Source of the DNA: Candidatus Ruminococcus avistercoris
GTDB taxonomy: Bacteria; Bacillota; Clostridia; Lachnospirales; Lachnospiraceae
Length of the DNA stretch: 32,914 nucleotides
Direction of reading: 5' to 3'
Assembly (NCBI GenBank): GCA_019120315.1
Contig: DWVJ01000040.1
Location: 1 to 32,914 of the forward strand
The stretch's first letter is position 1, and each line of letters starts with the position of its first letter. Below are positions 17,063 through 24,232 of this stretch, one piece after another. The translations under genes and the position numbers were made by a program. The notes below the pieces were generated by a model. The model had not been told where the DNA came from. It saw only the letters and a program-made list of their open reading frames with translations, and ran no database searches.

Positions 17063-18097
17063 ATGTCAGTGGGAAAAGTGATCAGAAAATACCGGAAAAT
17101 GAAAAATCTGACACAGGAGGAGATGGCGGAGCGGCTCGGTGTGACCGCTCCGGCGGTGAATAAATGGGAGAATGAAAATTCTTATCCGGACATCATGCTT
17201 CTGGCGCCCATCGCCAGGCTGTTGGGGATTTCCCTGGACACTTTGCTGTCCTTCCGGGAGGAACTGACAGCGGATGAGATCGATGAGATTGTCCGGGAAG
17301 CAGATCAGAAACTGAAGACGGAATCCTTCGAGACGGCATTTGAATGGGCCGGGAAAAAACTGGAGGAATACCCGAACTGTGAGATGCTGATCCTGAATCT
17401 TGCGGTTCTTCTGGAGGCACAGTGTATGCTGCAGGATGTTCCGAAAAAGGATGAATATGACGGGTATGTGCATTCCCTGTATCTGCGGGTTCTGAGCAGC
17501 ACGGACGAGACGGTTCGCGTGCGCGCGGCGGATGCGCTGGTGGGACGATGTATGCGCAAAAAGCAGTACGAAGAAGCGGAGAAGTACCTGGAGTATTTTT
17601 CTGTCCAGAATCCGGAGCGAAAGAGGAAGCAGGCTCAGATCTATGCGGAGACGGGACGGATCAGGGAGGCCTGTAAAGCGTATGAGGAACTGCTGTTTTC
17701 AGACTATCAGAGAGCGAGTATGGAGCTGCACGGACTGTATCTGCTGGCGCTGCAGAATCAGGATGGGGCAAGAGCGCGTATGCTGGCGGATAAGCAAAAG
17801 GAACTGGCACAGTGCTTCGAAATGGGGAAATACCATGAGGTTTCCTCCGGGCTGGATCTTGCGATGCAGGAAAAGGATGCAGATCAGGCGGTATCCATAA
17901 TGGAAGAGATGCTTTCCTGCGTGGAACAGATCGGAGGTTTCCGAAAATCGCCTCTCTATGAACATATGGAGTTCAAGGAAATCAGTGAAGAATTCGTCGC
18001 GGAGCTGAAGGAAAATCTGCTAAAATGCTTCCGGGACGAAGAAATCTGCGGCTTTTTGAAGAACAATGAAAGATGGAAGCGGCTGGTAAATCAGTAG
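17063..18097 (+). CDS. XRE-family regulator with long C-terminal helical (TPR-like) region
   Basis: The N-terminal ~60 residues of this 344-residue protein are a Cro/C1 helix-turn-helix (IRKYRKMKNLTQEEMAERLG, then VTAPAVNKWENENSYPD). The rest is rich in helices with TPR-like spacing (AFEWAGKKLEEYPNCEMLIL, YEEAEKYLEYFSVQNPE, ACKAYEELLFSDYQRASMEL). This is a common Firmicute architecture whose targets are mostly unknown. ATG 17063 is chosen because AAAGGAG is 8 nt upstream, although the frame is open further left. It lies 117 bp after jetD and just before the second guaA gene. No promoter is obvious in the gap. A link to Wadjet cannot be shown. Confidence 0.85.
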   Translation: MSVGKVIRKYRKMKNLTQEEMAERLGVTAPAVNKWENENSYPDIMLLAPIARLLGISLDTLLSFREELTADEIDEIVREADQKLKTESFETAFEWAGKKLEEYPNCEMLILNLAVLLEAQCMLQDVPKKDEYDGYVHSLYLRVLSSTDETVRVRAADALVGRCMRKKQYEEAEKYLEYFSVQNPERKRKQAQIYAETGRIREACKAYEELLFSDYQRASMELHGLYLLALQNQDGARARMLADKQKELAQCFEMGKYHEVSSGLDLAMQEKDADQAVSIMEEMLSCVEQIGGFRKSPLYEHMEFKEISEEFVAELKENLLKCFRDEEICGFLKNNERWKRLVNQ

Positions 18098-18116
18098 AAC
18101 CGGCGTTGAAAAGCAG

Positions 18117-18145
18117 TTGCTCTGCCGGAAATTTTCCTCTATAAT
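18117..18145 (+). promoter_or_regulatory. Sigma-A promoter of the second guaA gene
   Basis: -35 TTGCTC (18117-18122), a 17-bp spacer and -10 TATAAT (18140-18145). Transcription should start near 18151, leaving an 85-nt leader. The sequence TTTCCTCTATAATA (18133-18146) is identical to that at the first guaA promoter (4075-4088). Confidence 0.75.
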
Positions 18146-18150
18146 ATAGG

Positions 18151-18209
18151 GCATAAGTTACCTTGGAAGAAACGGTAAGGTGAGAATCGAAGGTAACCTG
18201 CGTTTTTTT
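18151..18209 (+). promoter_or_regulatory. Structured leader with competing stems and a T-run (possible attenuator)
   Basis: GTTACCTT (18157-18164) can pair fully with AAGGTAAC (18190-18197), or its TTACC can pair with the nearer GGTAA (18174-18178). A T7 run (18203-18209) follows after a short CTGCG. Two exclusive pairings before a T-run are the look of a transcription attenuator. The leader does not match the purine riboswitch or another class that I recognise, and the 5-nt gap before the T-run is unusual for a terminator. Confidence 0.4.
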
Positions 18210-18235
18210 CATTTCACAAAAAAGGAGAGATAAAA

Positions 18236-19216
18236 ATGGATAACAACAAACGTCCGGAAGATATGGTGCGTATTACCACGGATGCGCTGGCGCAGGCTTT
18301 TATCGACGAGCAGGTTGAGGCTATTCAGAAACAGGTGGGTAACAAGAAGGTGCTGCTGGCGCTGTCGGGAGGCGTGGATTCCTCTGTTGTGGCCGCGCTT
18401 TTGATCAAAGCCATCGGAAAACAGCTGGTATGCGTTCATGTAAATCACGGCTTGCTGCGAAAGGGCGAACCGGAACAGGTGATCGAGGTGTTCCGCAACC
18501 AGATGGACGCCAACCTGGTGTATGTGGACGCCATTGACCGGTTCCTGGATAAGCTGGCAGGCGTGGAGGATCCGGAGCAGAAGCGTAAGATTATCGGCGC
18601 GGAATTCATCCGGGTGTTCGAGGAAGAAGCCAGAAAGCAGGAGGGAATCGAGTTTCTGGCGCAGGGAACGATTTATCCGGATATCCTGGAAAGCGACGGT
18701 GTGAAAGCCCATCACAACGTGGGAGGTCTGCCGGAGGATCTGCAGTTCAGTCTCGTGGAGCCGCTGAAGTTGCTGTTCAAGGATGAAGTGCGGGTTGTGG
18801 GAAAAGCGCTGGGCTTGCCGGATGGTATGGTTTATCGTCAGCCCTTCCCGGGACCGGGCCTGGGCGTAAGATGCCTTGGCGCCATCACAAGAGATCGTCT
18901 GGAAGCGGTTCGGGAGTCCGATGCGATTCTGCGGGAAGAGTTTGCGAAGAACGGTCTGGAAGGAAAGGTATGGCAGTACTTCACGGTTATTCCGGATTTC
19001 AAATCTGTTGGCGTAAAGGAAGGCAAGCGTTCCTTCGAGTGGCCGGTGATCCTGCGTGCGGTAAACACCAGAGACGCCATGACCGCTACGGTGGAGGATG
19101 TGCCCTTTGCTCTGCTGCAGCACATCACGGAGCGTATCACAAAGGAAGTGCCGGGTGTGAACCGGGTTTGCTTTGATCTGACTCCAAAGCCCACCGGAAC
19201 CATTGAGTGGGAATAA
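18236..19216 (+). CDS. guaA: GMP synthase, ATP-pyrophosphatase subunit without glutaminase domain
   Basis: This 326-residue protein corresponds to the C-terminal two thirds of GuaA. It has the ATP-pyrophosphatase P-loop SGGVDSS (residues 44-50), [32 protein letters not shown] and the dimerisation domain ending KPTGTIEWE. The class I amidotransferase domain is missing, as in the two-subunit GuaAa/GuaAb enzymes of archaea. It must take ammonia directly or from a separate glutaminase, and none is in the window. It is clearly related to the complete GuaA at 4132 but diverged along its length, so it is not a recent duplicate. AAAGGAGAG precedes the ATG. Confidence 0.93.
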   Translation: MDNNKRPEDMVRITTDALAQAFIDEQVEAIQKQVGNKKVLLALSGGVDSSVVAALLIKAIGKQLVCVHVNHGLLRKGEPEQVIEVFRNQMDANLVYVDAIDRFLDKLAGVEDPEQKRKIIGAEFIRVFEEEARKQEGIEFLAQGTIYPDILESDGVKAHHNVGGLPEDLQFSLVEPLKLLFKDEVRVVGKALGLPDGMVYRQPFPGPGLGVRCLGAITRDRLEAVRESDAILREEFAKNGLEGKVWQYFTVIPDFKSVGVKEGKRSFEWPVILRAVNTRDAMTATVEDVPFALLQHITERITKEVPGVNRVCFDLTPKPTGTIEWE

Positions 19217-19225
19217 GAAAAATAA

Positions 19226-19259
19226 ACGCCCCCTCCTGGCAGTCTGCCGGGAGGGGCGT
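19226..19259. terminator. Bidirectional terminator between guaA paralogue and iolG
   Basis: ACGCCCC with the following CTCCtGGCA pairs with TGCCGGGAG and GGGGCGT around a short loop, in the gap between convergent genes. The T-rich side (TTTATTTTT) is on the minus strand, so it serves iolG best. On the plus strand GTTATT follows. Confidence 0.8.
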
Positions 19260-19276
19260 GTTATTGAGTAAAGAAA

Positions 19277-20290
19277 TTATTTTTTATAGAAATCCGGTGT
19301 TCCGCCGGTGACAACTTTTTCTGCCTGACCGGTGGTCTGAGATTTCACCAGTGCATCAGCGGTGATGGAGGCAACGTAGCCGTCCCATGCGGAGGAGCCG
19401 CCTGTCTCGCCTTTGAGCGCATGGTCTACCCAGTCCTGAATTTCGATATCATAGGAATCGATGAACCGCAGGATCCAGTTATCTTCAATCTTTGTGGAAA
19501 CCTGGTTGGCGTAACGTACTGTCGGGAAGGAGGGGCAGGGCAGATTTACCACGCCGTTTTCGCATACTACTTCGCAGTTGATATCGTAACCGAAGCCGCA
19601 GTTAACGTTGACTTCCAGAACAGTTACGATGCCGCCTTTGGTTTTCATAATCATGATCTGAGGATCTTTCAGACCTTCATGGGCTTTGGAAGAGGATTTC
19701 GGCATGATGCACTGTACTTCATCCCATTCATCGTTGATCAGCCAGGGCAGTACGTCGATTTCATGGATAGCGGTGTCGGTCACTGCCATGGAAGTGGTAT
19801 AATCCGGAGCAACACCGTCTGCGCGATGAGTACATTTCAGTACCATGGGAGCGCCGAATTTGCCGGAGTCAAGCAGTTCTTTTACCTGACGGTAACCGCG
19901 GTCATAACGGCGCATAAAGCCAACCTGTACCAGGTGTTTGCCGGAAGCCATCTCGGCGTCTACAACTGCCTTGCAGTCTTCGGCGGTATTTGCCAGTGGT
20001 TTTTCACTGAATACCGGTTTGCCGGCCTGGATGGCAGCGATAATGGGATCTTTGTGGAAAGCGCCGGGTGTGGTAACGACAACGGCGTTTACATCCGGGT
20101 CATTGATGGCCTGATGGAAATCGGTGTAAACTTTTGTGCCTTCGCCGGCGATCTGAGCTGCTTTTTTTGCTCCATCCTCAAATACATCACATACGGCGAC
20201 AACCTGTGCGCCGCGGATGCGGTTCTGAATACGCTCGATGTGTTCGCGGCCGATCATGCCGCAGCCGATAACAGCAATCTGTAATGACAT
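19277..20290 (-). CDS. iolG: Myo-inositol 2-dehydrogenase
   Basis: This 337-residue Gfo/Idh/MocA oxidoreductase oxidises myo-inositol to scyllo-inosose (2-inosose) with NAD. The Rossmann motif VIGCGMIG is at residues 7-14. The catalytic residues known for Bacillus subtilis IolG, Lys97 (in SEKPLANT), Asp172 and His176 (DTAIHEID), are at the same numbers here. The true start is ATG at 20288-20290, with AGGAGGATT upstream; the frame is open further but without a ribosome site. It lies 294 bp downstream of the LacI-type gene on the same strand, with operator-like sites between. No other iol genes are present. Confidence 0.88.
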   Translation of the reverse strand: MSLQIAVIGCGMIGREHIERIQNRIRGAQVVAVCDVFEDGAKKAAQIAGEGTKVYTDFHQAINDPDVNAVVVTTPGAFHKDPIIAAIQAGKPVFSEKPLANTAEDCKAVVDAEMASGKHLVQVGFMRRYDRGYRQVKELLDSGKFGAPMVLKCTHRADGVAPDYTTSMAVTDTAIHEIDVLPWLINDEWDEVQCIMPKSSSKAHEGLKDPQIMIMKTKGGIVTVLEVNVNCGFGYDINCEVVCENGVVNLPCPSFPTVRYANQVSTKIEDNWILRFIDSYDIEIQDWVDHALKGETGGSSAWDGYVASITADALVKSQTTGQAEKVVTGGTPDFYKK

Positions 20291-20317
20291 AATGAAATCC
20301 TCCTTTTTTTCACTGAA

Positions 20318-20333
20318 ATGCACAATGCACATG
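20318..20333. promoter_or_regulatory. Operator-like site in the iolG leader
   Basis: ATGCACAATGCACATG lies 28 bp before the iolG start. It differs by one base from the 16-mer ATGCACATTGCACATG at 20528-20543. Probable binding site for the adjacent LacI-type regulator, inferred from the repeat. Confidence 0.5.
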
Positions 20334-20519
20334 AAAATATACTTTTATAACGGCGATAAGTACAGGAACATGAGCGCGTGCACGTGAACATCTTATGGTT
20401 TGATTATAGCACTGATCAGAGAAAATACAAGAGGGAAAGAAAAGAAAATTACACATTCATCGAAATAGACAACAAAAAGAGACGGATATTAGATAATATT
20501 ACCAGAAACGGACACAAGG

Positions 20520-20543
20520 CATGTGCAATGCACATTGCACATG
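20520..20543. promoter_or_regulatory. Perfect 11-bp inverted repeat, candidate LacI-family operator
   Basis: CATGTGCAATG (20520-20530) and CATTGCACATG (20533-20543) are exact reverse complements around CA. The site lies 42 bp beyond the end of the regulator gene and about 230 bp upstream of iolG. With the related sites at 20318 and 21623 it suggests one regulator controlling both genes, perhaps with DNA looping. Confidence 0.65.
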
Positions 20544-20584
20544 GGAAAAGCCGGTGCGTGGAAGCAGCGGCTTTTGCGGTGATG

Positions 20585-21610
20585 TTAAATATTATACATG
20601 GTGCGGATATCGATGGGCATCAGCAGCTGTTCTTCTTCCGGCTTTTCGCCGGAGAGCAGGTATTCAGTCAGAATTTCCAGAGGACGGATGGCCTGCATGG
20701 AAGCGTTCTGGTCTATGACGAAATCAATGGTGCCGTCCCTTAGTCCGCGCAGCGTATCCGGCAGCAGGTCATGGCAGATGAAATGAACTTTTTCTTGTCT
20801 GCCCAGGTCGCGCAGACAGTCGCAGACGCCGGCCTGTCCGTTGGCGGCCAGATAGATGCCCCGGACATCATCATGTTCATTAAGCACACGATGTACACAG
20901 TCGTAGCAAATCTGACGGTCGTCATTGCCCCGTTCCAGGGGCAGCAGCGTCAGTCCGGGGTAGAGGGAGTGGACTTCCGACTGGAAACCGTCGATACGCC
21001 GCCGGTGGGAGAAGCTGGAGAAATGGCCTGACAGCATCAGTACTTTGCCCTGTCCGCCCAGCAGCATGTTCATCAGGCCGGCACAGGCGCGGCCGCTCAG
21101 ATAATTGTCCTGGCCCACGTAGCAAAGCCGCCGGGAGCCGGGGGTATCCGTATTAAAGGTAACTACCGGAATGTTATTGGCCCAGAGAGCGTCGATGCGT
21201 TCCAGGATTTGTTCGTCTTCCAAGGGCATCAGTGCGATGCCGTCCATTTTGGCCTGTTCCAGGTCATCCAGATCTTTCAGCTGTTGTTCCAGCTGAAAAT
21301 GTTCCCGTTCCAGAATTGTCAGCGACACATTCATTTTGCGCAGTTTCTGTTCCGCTTTGTGCAGCTCTTCCAATACCAGCCGGATAAAGGGGGTTTCTGC
21401 TGACTGGACGATCACGCCCAGCTGCCAGGTGCGTTGGGCGCGCACCAGCATGCTGCCGGCCCGGTTGCGTTCGTAGCCCAGTTCTTCTGCAATTTGTCGG
21501 ATTTTTGCTTCGACCGCGGGATCAACGTGGCCGCGCCGGTTGATGACCCGGTCCACTGTGCCGCGGGAAACGCCGGCCAGTTTGGCGATCTGTGCCTGTG
21601 TAACTCCCAT
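20585..21610 (-). CDS. LacI-family transcriptional regulator
   Basis: This 341-residue protein has an N-terminal LacI helix-turn-helix and hinge (MGVTQAQIAKLAGVSRGTVD, RVINRRGHVDPAV). A periplasmic-binding-protein-like sugar-sensing domain follows (QLGVIVQSAETPFIRLVLEE, IPVVTFNTDTPGS, GKVLMLSGH, FVIDQNASMQAIRPLEI), resembling the ribose and inositol binding type. The start is ATG at 21608-21610, with GGAGGCAG upstream; the longer frame lacks a ribosome site. It lies upstream of iolG on the same strand, and matching operator-like sites flank both genes. It probably represses itself and iolG; the effector is unknown but may be an inositol or similar sugar. Confidence 0.88.
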   Translation of the reverse strand: MGVTQAQIAKLAGVSRGTVDRVINRRGHVDPAVEAKIRQIAEELGYERNRAGSMLVRAQRTWQLGVIVQSAETPFIRLVLEELHKAEQKLRKMNVSLTILEREHFQLEQQLKDLDDLEQAKMDGIALMPLEDEQILERIDALWANNIPVVTFNTDTPGSRRLCYVGQDNYLSGRACAGLMNMLLGGQGKVLMLSGHFSSFSHRRRIDGFQSEVHSLYPGLTLLPLERGNDDRQICYDCVHRVLNEHDDVRGIYLAANGQAGVCDCLRDLGRQEKVHFICHDLLPDTLRGLRDGTIDFVIDQNASMQAIRPLEILTEYLLSGEKPEEEQLLMPIDIRTMYNI

Positions 21611-21622
21611 TTTACTGCCTCC

Positions 21623-21639
21623 GTGTGCATGAAATGTAC
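21623..21639. promoter_or_regulatory. Operator-like site upstream of the LacI-type gene
   Basis: TGTGCAT GAA ATGTACA is an inverted repeat with one mismatch, 13 bp before the regulator start. It shares the TGTGCAT half-site with the palindrome at 20520-20543. Its position suggests autoregulation. Confidence 0.5.
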
Positions 21640-21709
21640 ATTTTTCCACATTATATCTTATTTCAGACGGGGGCGCAATAGAGAACAGACGGCAGGTCGT
21701 ATCTTGCTC

Positions 21710-21738
21710 TTGCGCGGGGAGCTGTTATTTGTTATACT
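21710..21738 (+). promoter_or_regulatory. Promoter of the queuosine-salvage operon
   Basis: -35 TTGCGC (21710-21715), a 17-bp spacer and -10 TATACT (21733-21738). The start would be near 21745, about 12 nt before the preQ1 aptamer. This spacing is usual for a riboswitch leader. Confidence 0.6.
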
Positions 21739-21756
21739 ACAGAAAGTTTCATAATA

Positions 21757-21826
21757 ACTGGTTCGAAACCCTCCCAGTATAAAAAACTAGGCAGACAGGT
21801 ATCTTCTGAGGAAGCATGCCTTTTTT
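21757..21826 (+). promoter_or_regulatory. PreQ1-I riboswitch with terminator
   Basis: ACTGG (21757-21761) pairs with CCAGT (21774-21778) as stem P1, with TTCGAAACC in the loop. The hallmark A-rich tail TATAAAAAACTA (21778-21789) of class I preQ1 riboswitches follows. Overlapping the tail, AGGCA (21789-21793) pairs with TGCCT (21817-21821), followed by T6 (21821-21826), a terminator. Binding of preQ1 is expected to free the terminator and stop transcription. The three downstream genes fit queuosine salvage. Confidence 0.85.
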
Positions 21827-21876
21827 GTGGAGGAATCGTGCCGCAGGAAAGGTGAATTCACCAGGAGGTTTTTTTT

Positions 21877-22860
21877 ATGCCGAAAGTGATTATAGACTGT
21901 GATCCGGGTATTGATGATGTGCTGGCGCTGCTGCTGGCAGCTGCGTCACCGGAACTTGAGATCGTGGGGATTACCACGGTATCCGGCAACGTGCCGGCGG
22001 ATATGGGGGCCGGAAACGCCAGAAAGGCCCTTGCACAGGCGGGGCGCCTGGATATTCCTGTTTATATCGGGGAGATGGTTCCGCTGAAGGGTAAATACGT
22101 GGACGCCATGGACACCCATGGAAGCGACGGATTAGGAGAGAGCTTTCTGCCGGAGATTCCCGGAGTATTTCCGGAAAAATCAGCGGTGGATTTTCTGGAG
22201 GAAGAACTGGAAAAGGAAGAAATTTCGATTATTGCTTTGGGTCCGCTGACCAATCTGGCCCGTCTCTTTTTGAAAAGGCCGGAACTGGTTGACAGGGTTT
22301 CCCGGCTGGTATCCATGGGAGGAAATTTTAAAAGTCACGGAAACTGTTCTCCGGTGGCAGAGTATAACTACTGGTGTGATCCAAAGGCCGCCCGCATCTG
22401 TTATCAGATGTTTGCCGATGCCGGGAAAAAGATTGAAATGGCAGGGCTGGACGTTACCAGGAAAATTGTGCTTACCCCCAATCTGCTGTCTTATATGGAA
22501 AGACTGGATCCAAAGACGGGGGCATTCGTCCGGAAAGTGACTGGCTTTTATATGGACTTTCACTGGGAATATGAAGGGATCATCGGATGCGTCATCAATG
22601 ATCCGCTGGCGGTGGCTTATTTCCTGGATCCATCTTTATGCAGCGGAATCGAACGTTATGTGGAAGTGGAGACGGAAGGAATCTGCCGGGGGCAGACGGT
22701 GGTGGATTCCATGAATTTCTGGAAAAAAGAGCCGAACAGCCTGGTTTTGACCGAGACGGATGCTGGAAGATTCATGCGCTTTTTCCTGACGAGGATTCTG
22801 AGAAAGGAAGACGGGACGCGGTGGGCGAAAGAGGAACTGTCCTGTCTGGAGCAGCTGTAG
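21877..22860 (+). CDS. queK: Nucleoside hydrolase, probable queuosine hydrolase (QueK-like)
   Basis: This 327-residue protein of the inosine-uridine nucleoside hydrolase family has the calcium-binding N-terminal motif IIDCDPGIDDVLAL with the essential aspartates, the central NVPADMGAGNARKAL, LGPLTNLA, and the C-terminal Asp in CVINDPLAVAYFLDP. The family cleaves the N-glycosidic bond of ribonucleosides. Its position behind a preQ1-I riboswitch and before queT- and queL-like genes matches the C. difficile salvage set, in which QueK releases queuine from queuosine. The specific substrate is inferred from context; family features alone would allow ordinary nucleosides. AGGAGG precedes the ATG. 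Confidence 0.82.
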   Translation: MPKVIIDCDPGIDDVLALLLAAASPELEIVGITTVSGNVPADMGAGNARKALAQAGRLDIPVYIGEMVPLKGKYVDAMDTHGSDGLGESFLPEIPGVFPEKSAVDFLEEELEKEEISIIALGPLTNLARLFLKRPELVDRVSRLVSMGGNFKSHGNCSPVAEYNYWCDPKAARICYQMFADAGKKIEMAGLDVTRKIVLTPNLLSYMERLDPKTGAFVRKVTGFYMDFHWEYEGIIGCVINDPLAVAYFLDPSLCSGIERYVEVETEGICRGQTVVDSMNFWKKEPNSLVLTETDAGRFMRFFLTRILRKEDGTRWAKEELSCLEQL

Positions 22861-22878
22861 GCAGGAGGCGAGGGTGAT

Positions 22879-23454
22879 ATGAGAGAGAAAAGGATGAGAA
22901 AGATCAGTCCCTGGCAGATCTGTCTTGTGGCCATGGCGGTGGTGATCAATATCGCCGGCGGGCAGATTGCGCTGCTTTTGCGGCTGCCGGTCTATCTGGA
23001 CAGTATCGGCACTGTCCTTATAGGCGCTCTTCTGGGTCCCTGGTTCGGCCTGCTGCCCAGTCTTTTGAGCGGCCTGGTGATGGGGATGGCCGGAGATATC
23101 TATTCCATTTACTTTGCGCCGGTGGGGATGATTACCGGAATGGTAAGCGGACTTTTGCTTCATGGCAGAAAAGTGAAAGGATTTGGGCTGCTTCTGGCCG
23201 GCCTGGGGATCACGGTTCCGGGGACAATGGTAAGTTCGCTGATCAATGCGGCGTTATTTGGCGGCGTCACCTCTTCCGGATCCACGATACTGGTACAGCT
23301 TTTGGCCAGGACGCCGCTTGGTCTGACCGGCAGCATTTTCGTGGTGCAGTTTCTGACAGATTATGCGGATCGCTGCATTGCGGTTTTTGCGGTGAGTCTG
23401 CTGCTGCCGCGAATTTTGGGCGAGCTGCGGCAAAGAATGACAGGGAGTGAGTGA
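22879..23454 (+). CDS. queT: ECF transporter S-component, probable queuosine precursor importer (QueT-like)
   Basis: This 191-residue integral membrane protein has about five or six hydrophobic segments (ICLVAMAVVINIAGGQIALL, DSIGTVLIGALLGPWFGLLP, MGMAGDIYSIYFAPVGMITG, and later spans). The length and the AxVVxNxxGGxxALxLxLPVYLDxIGT start are typical of an energy-coupling-factor substrate-binding subunit. Such proteins need a shared ATPase/EcfT module, not in this window. In the known queuosine operon the S-component brings in queuine or related precursors. It follows queK by 18 bp with its own ribosome site, and queL begins 3 bp after it. Confidence 0.82.
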   Translation: MREKRMRKISPWQICLVAMAVVINIAGGQIALLLRLPVYLDSIGTVLIGALLGPWFGLLPSLLSGLVMGMAGDIYSIYFAPVGMITGMVSGLLLHGRKVKGFGLLLAGLGITVPGTMVSSLINAALFGGVTSSGSTILVQLLARTPLGLTGSIFVVQFLTDYADRCIAVFAVSLLLPRILGELRQRMTGSE

Positions 23455-23457
23455 AAC

Positions 23458-24144
23458 ATGGAACGATACAGTGTGATTACGAAAAAAAATCCCCGGGAAA
23501 TCGTGCTGCTGCGGGCGTTTCCCTGTGCCTGGGGAAAATGTACCTTCTGTGATTATATCGACGATAACGGACGGGACGAAAAAGAAATGATAAAGCAGAA
23601 CCGGCAGGTACTGGATCAGGTGACAGGAACTTTTGGCGTGCTGGAGGTCATCAATTCCGGAAGCTGTTTTGAGCTTCCCCGGGAAACACTGGAAGATATC
23701 CGCGCAGTGATCCGCACAAAAAACATCGCCAGGCTGATCTTTGAAAGCCACTGGATCTATCGGAACCGTCTGCAGGAGATGAGGGATTTCTTTGGAATAC
23801 CGGTTACCTACAAAATGGGTGTGGAAACCTTTGATTATGACTTTCGGGAAAGAGTCCTGAATAAACATGCGGATTTTCGTAAGCCGCAGGAGGCTGCCGC
23901 TTTTTTTGATTCCATCTGTCTGATGGTAGGCATAAAAGGACAGACGAAAGAGATGATCCGCAATGACATTTCGATGATGAAGAAGTACTTTAAACACGGG
24001 ACGGTAAACGTTTTCAATAATAATACCACACCCATCCGGCGGGATGAGAAACTGGTACAGTGGTTTATGGAGGAGTACCGGTGGCTGCTGGATGATCCCG
24101 ATGTGGAAGTGCTGTATGAGATCACGGATTTCGGAGTGGGATGA
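23458..24144 (+). CDS. queL: Radical SAM enzyme, probable queuine lyase (QueL-like)
   Basis: This 228-residue small radical SAM protein has the cluster-binding cysteines in FPCAWGKCTFCDY (about residues 22-31), spaced C-x4-C-x2-C and not C-x3-C-x2-C. It later has NSGSCFELPRE and VTYKMGVETFDYDFRERVLN. In C. difficile, QueL of this size and context removes the cyclopentenediol side chain of queuine to give preQ1. The riboswitch, hydrolase and transporter upstream make that the likely role. Function is inferred by context plus fold. Start ATG 23458 has GGGAGTGAG just upstream. A strong terminator follows. Confidence 0.82.
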   Translation: MERYSVITKKNPREIVLLRAFPCAWGKCTFCDYIDDNGRDEKEMIKQNRQVLDQVTGTFGVLEVINSGSCFELPRETLEDIRAVIRTKNIARLIFESHWIYRNRLQEMRDFFGIPVTYKMGVETFDYDFRERVLNKHADFRKPQEAAAFFDSICLMVGIKGQTKEMIRNDISMMKKYFKHGTVNVFNNNTTPIRRDEKLVQWFMEEYRWLLDDPDVEVLYEITDFGVG

Positions 24145-24158
24145 TTTGAAAAAAATGA

Positions 24159-24189
24159 AGAGTCCGGCTGACAAAGCCGGGCTCTTTTT
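24159..24189 (+). terminator. Rho-independent terminator of the que operon
   Basis: AGAGTCCGGCT (24159-24169) pairs with AGCCGGGCTCT (24175-24185) around a short loop, with one G-T pair, followed by a T5 run. It also overlaps a candidate promoter for the next gene (CTGACA at 24168-24173, TACAAT at 24192-24197). Confidence 0.9.
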
Positions 24190-24197
24190 GGTACAAT
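24168..24197 (+). promoter_or_regulatory. Candidate promoter of the DUF3592 gene, within the terminator
   Basis: CTGACA (24168-24173), an 18-bp spacer and TACAAT (24192-24197) lie inside the que terminator hairpin. The spacer and -35 are slightly off consensus. The -10 is good, and the next gene starts about 36 bp later. Confidence 0.45.
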
Positions 24198-24232
24198 GAG
24201 ACTAACAAAAAAGTAGGAGGGAGGGTGATCTT

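Noticed and set aside
18151-18235. Purine riboswitch before the short guaA gene
   Set aside because: The gene's role made a guanine aptamer likely, but the three-way junction core and loop sequences of the purine class are not present. I kept it only as an unassigned leader.
5653-19216. att direct repeat between the two guaA 3' ends, bounding an island
   Set aside because: The two ends (CCGGGAACGATAGAGTTCGAG and the later ACCGGAACCATTGAGTGGG) are similar because they encode the same conserved C-terminus. They differ at many bases and do not form an exact att repeat.
19421-20284. Long plus-strand ORF of 287 codons
   Set aside because: It is the mirror frame of iolG, which has full catalytic residues on the other strand. 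It has no ribosome site or family match.
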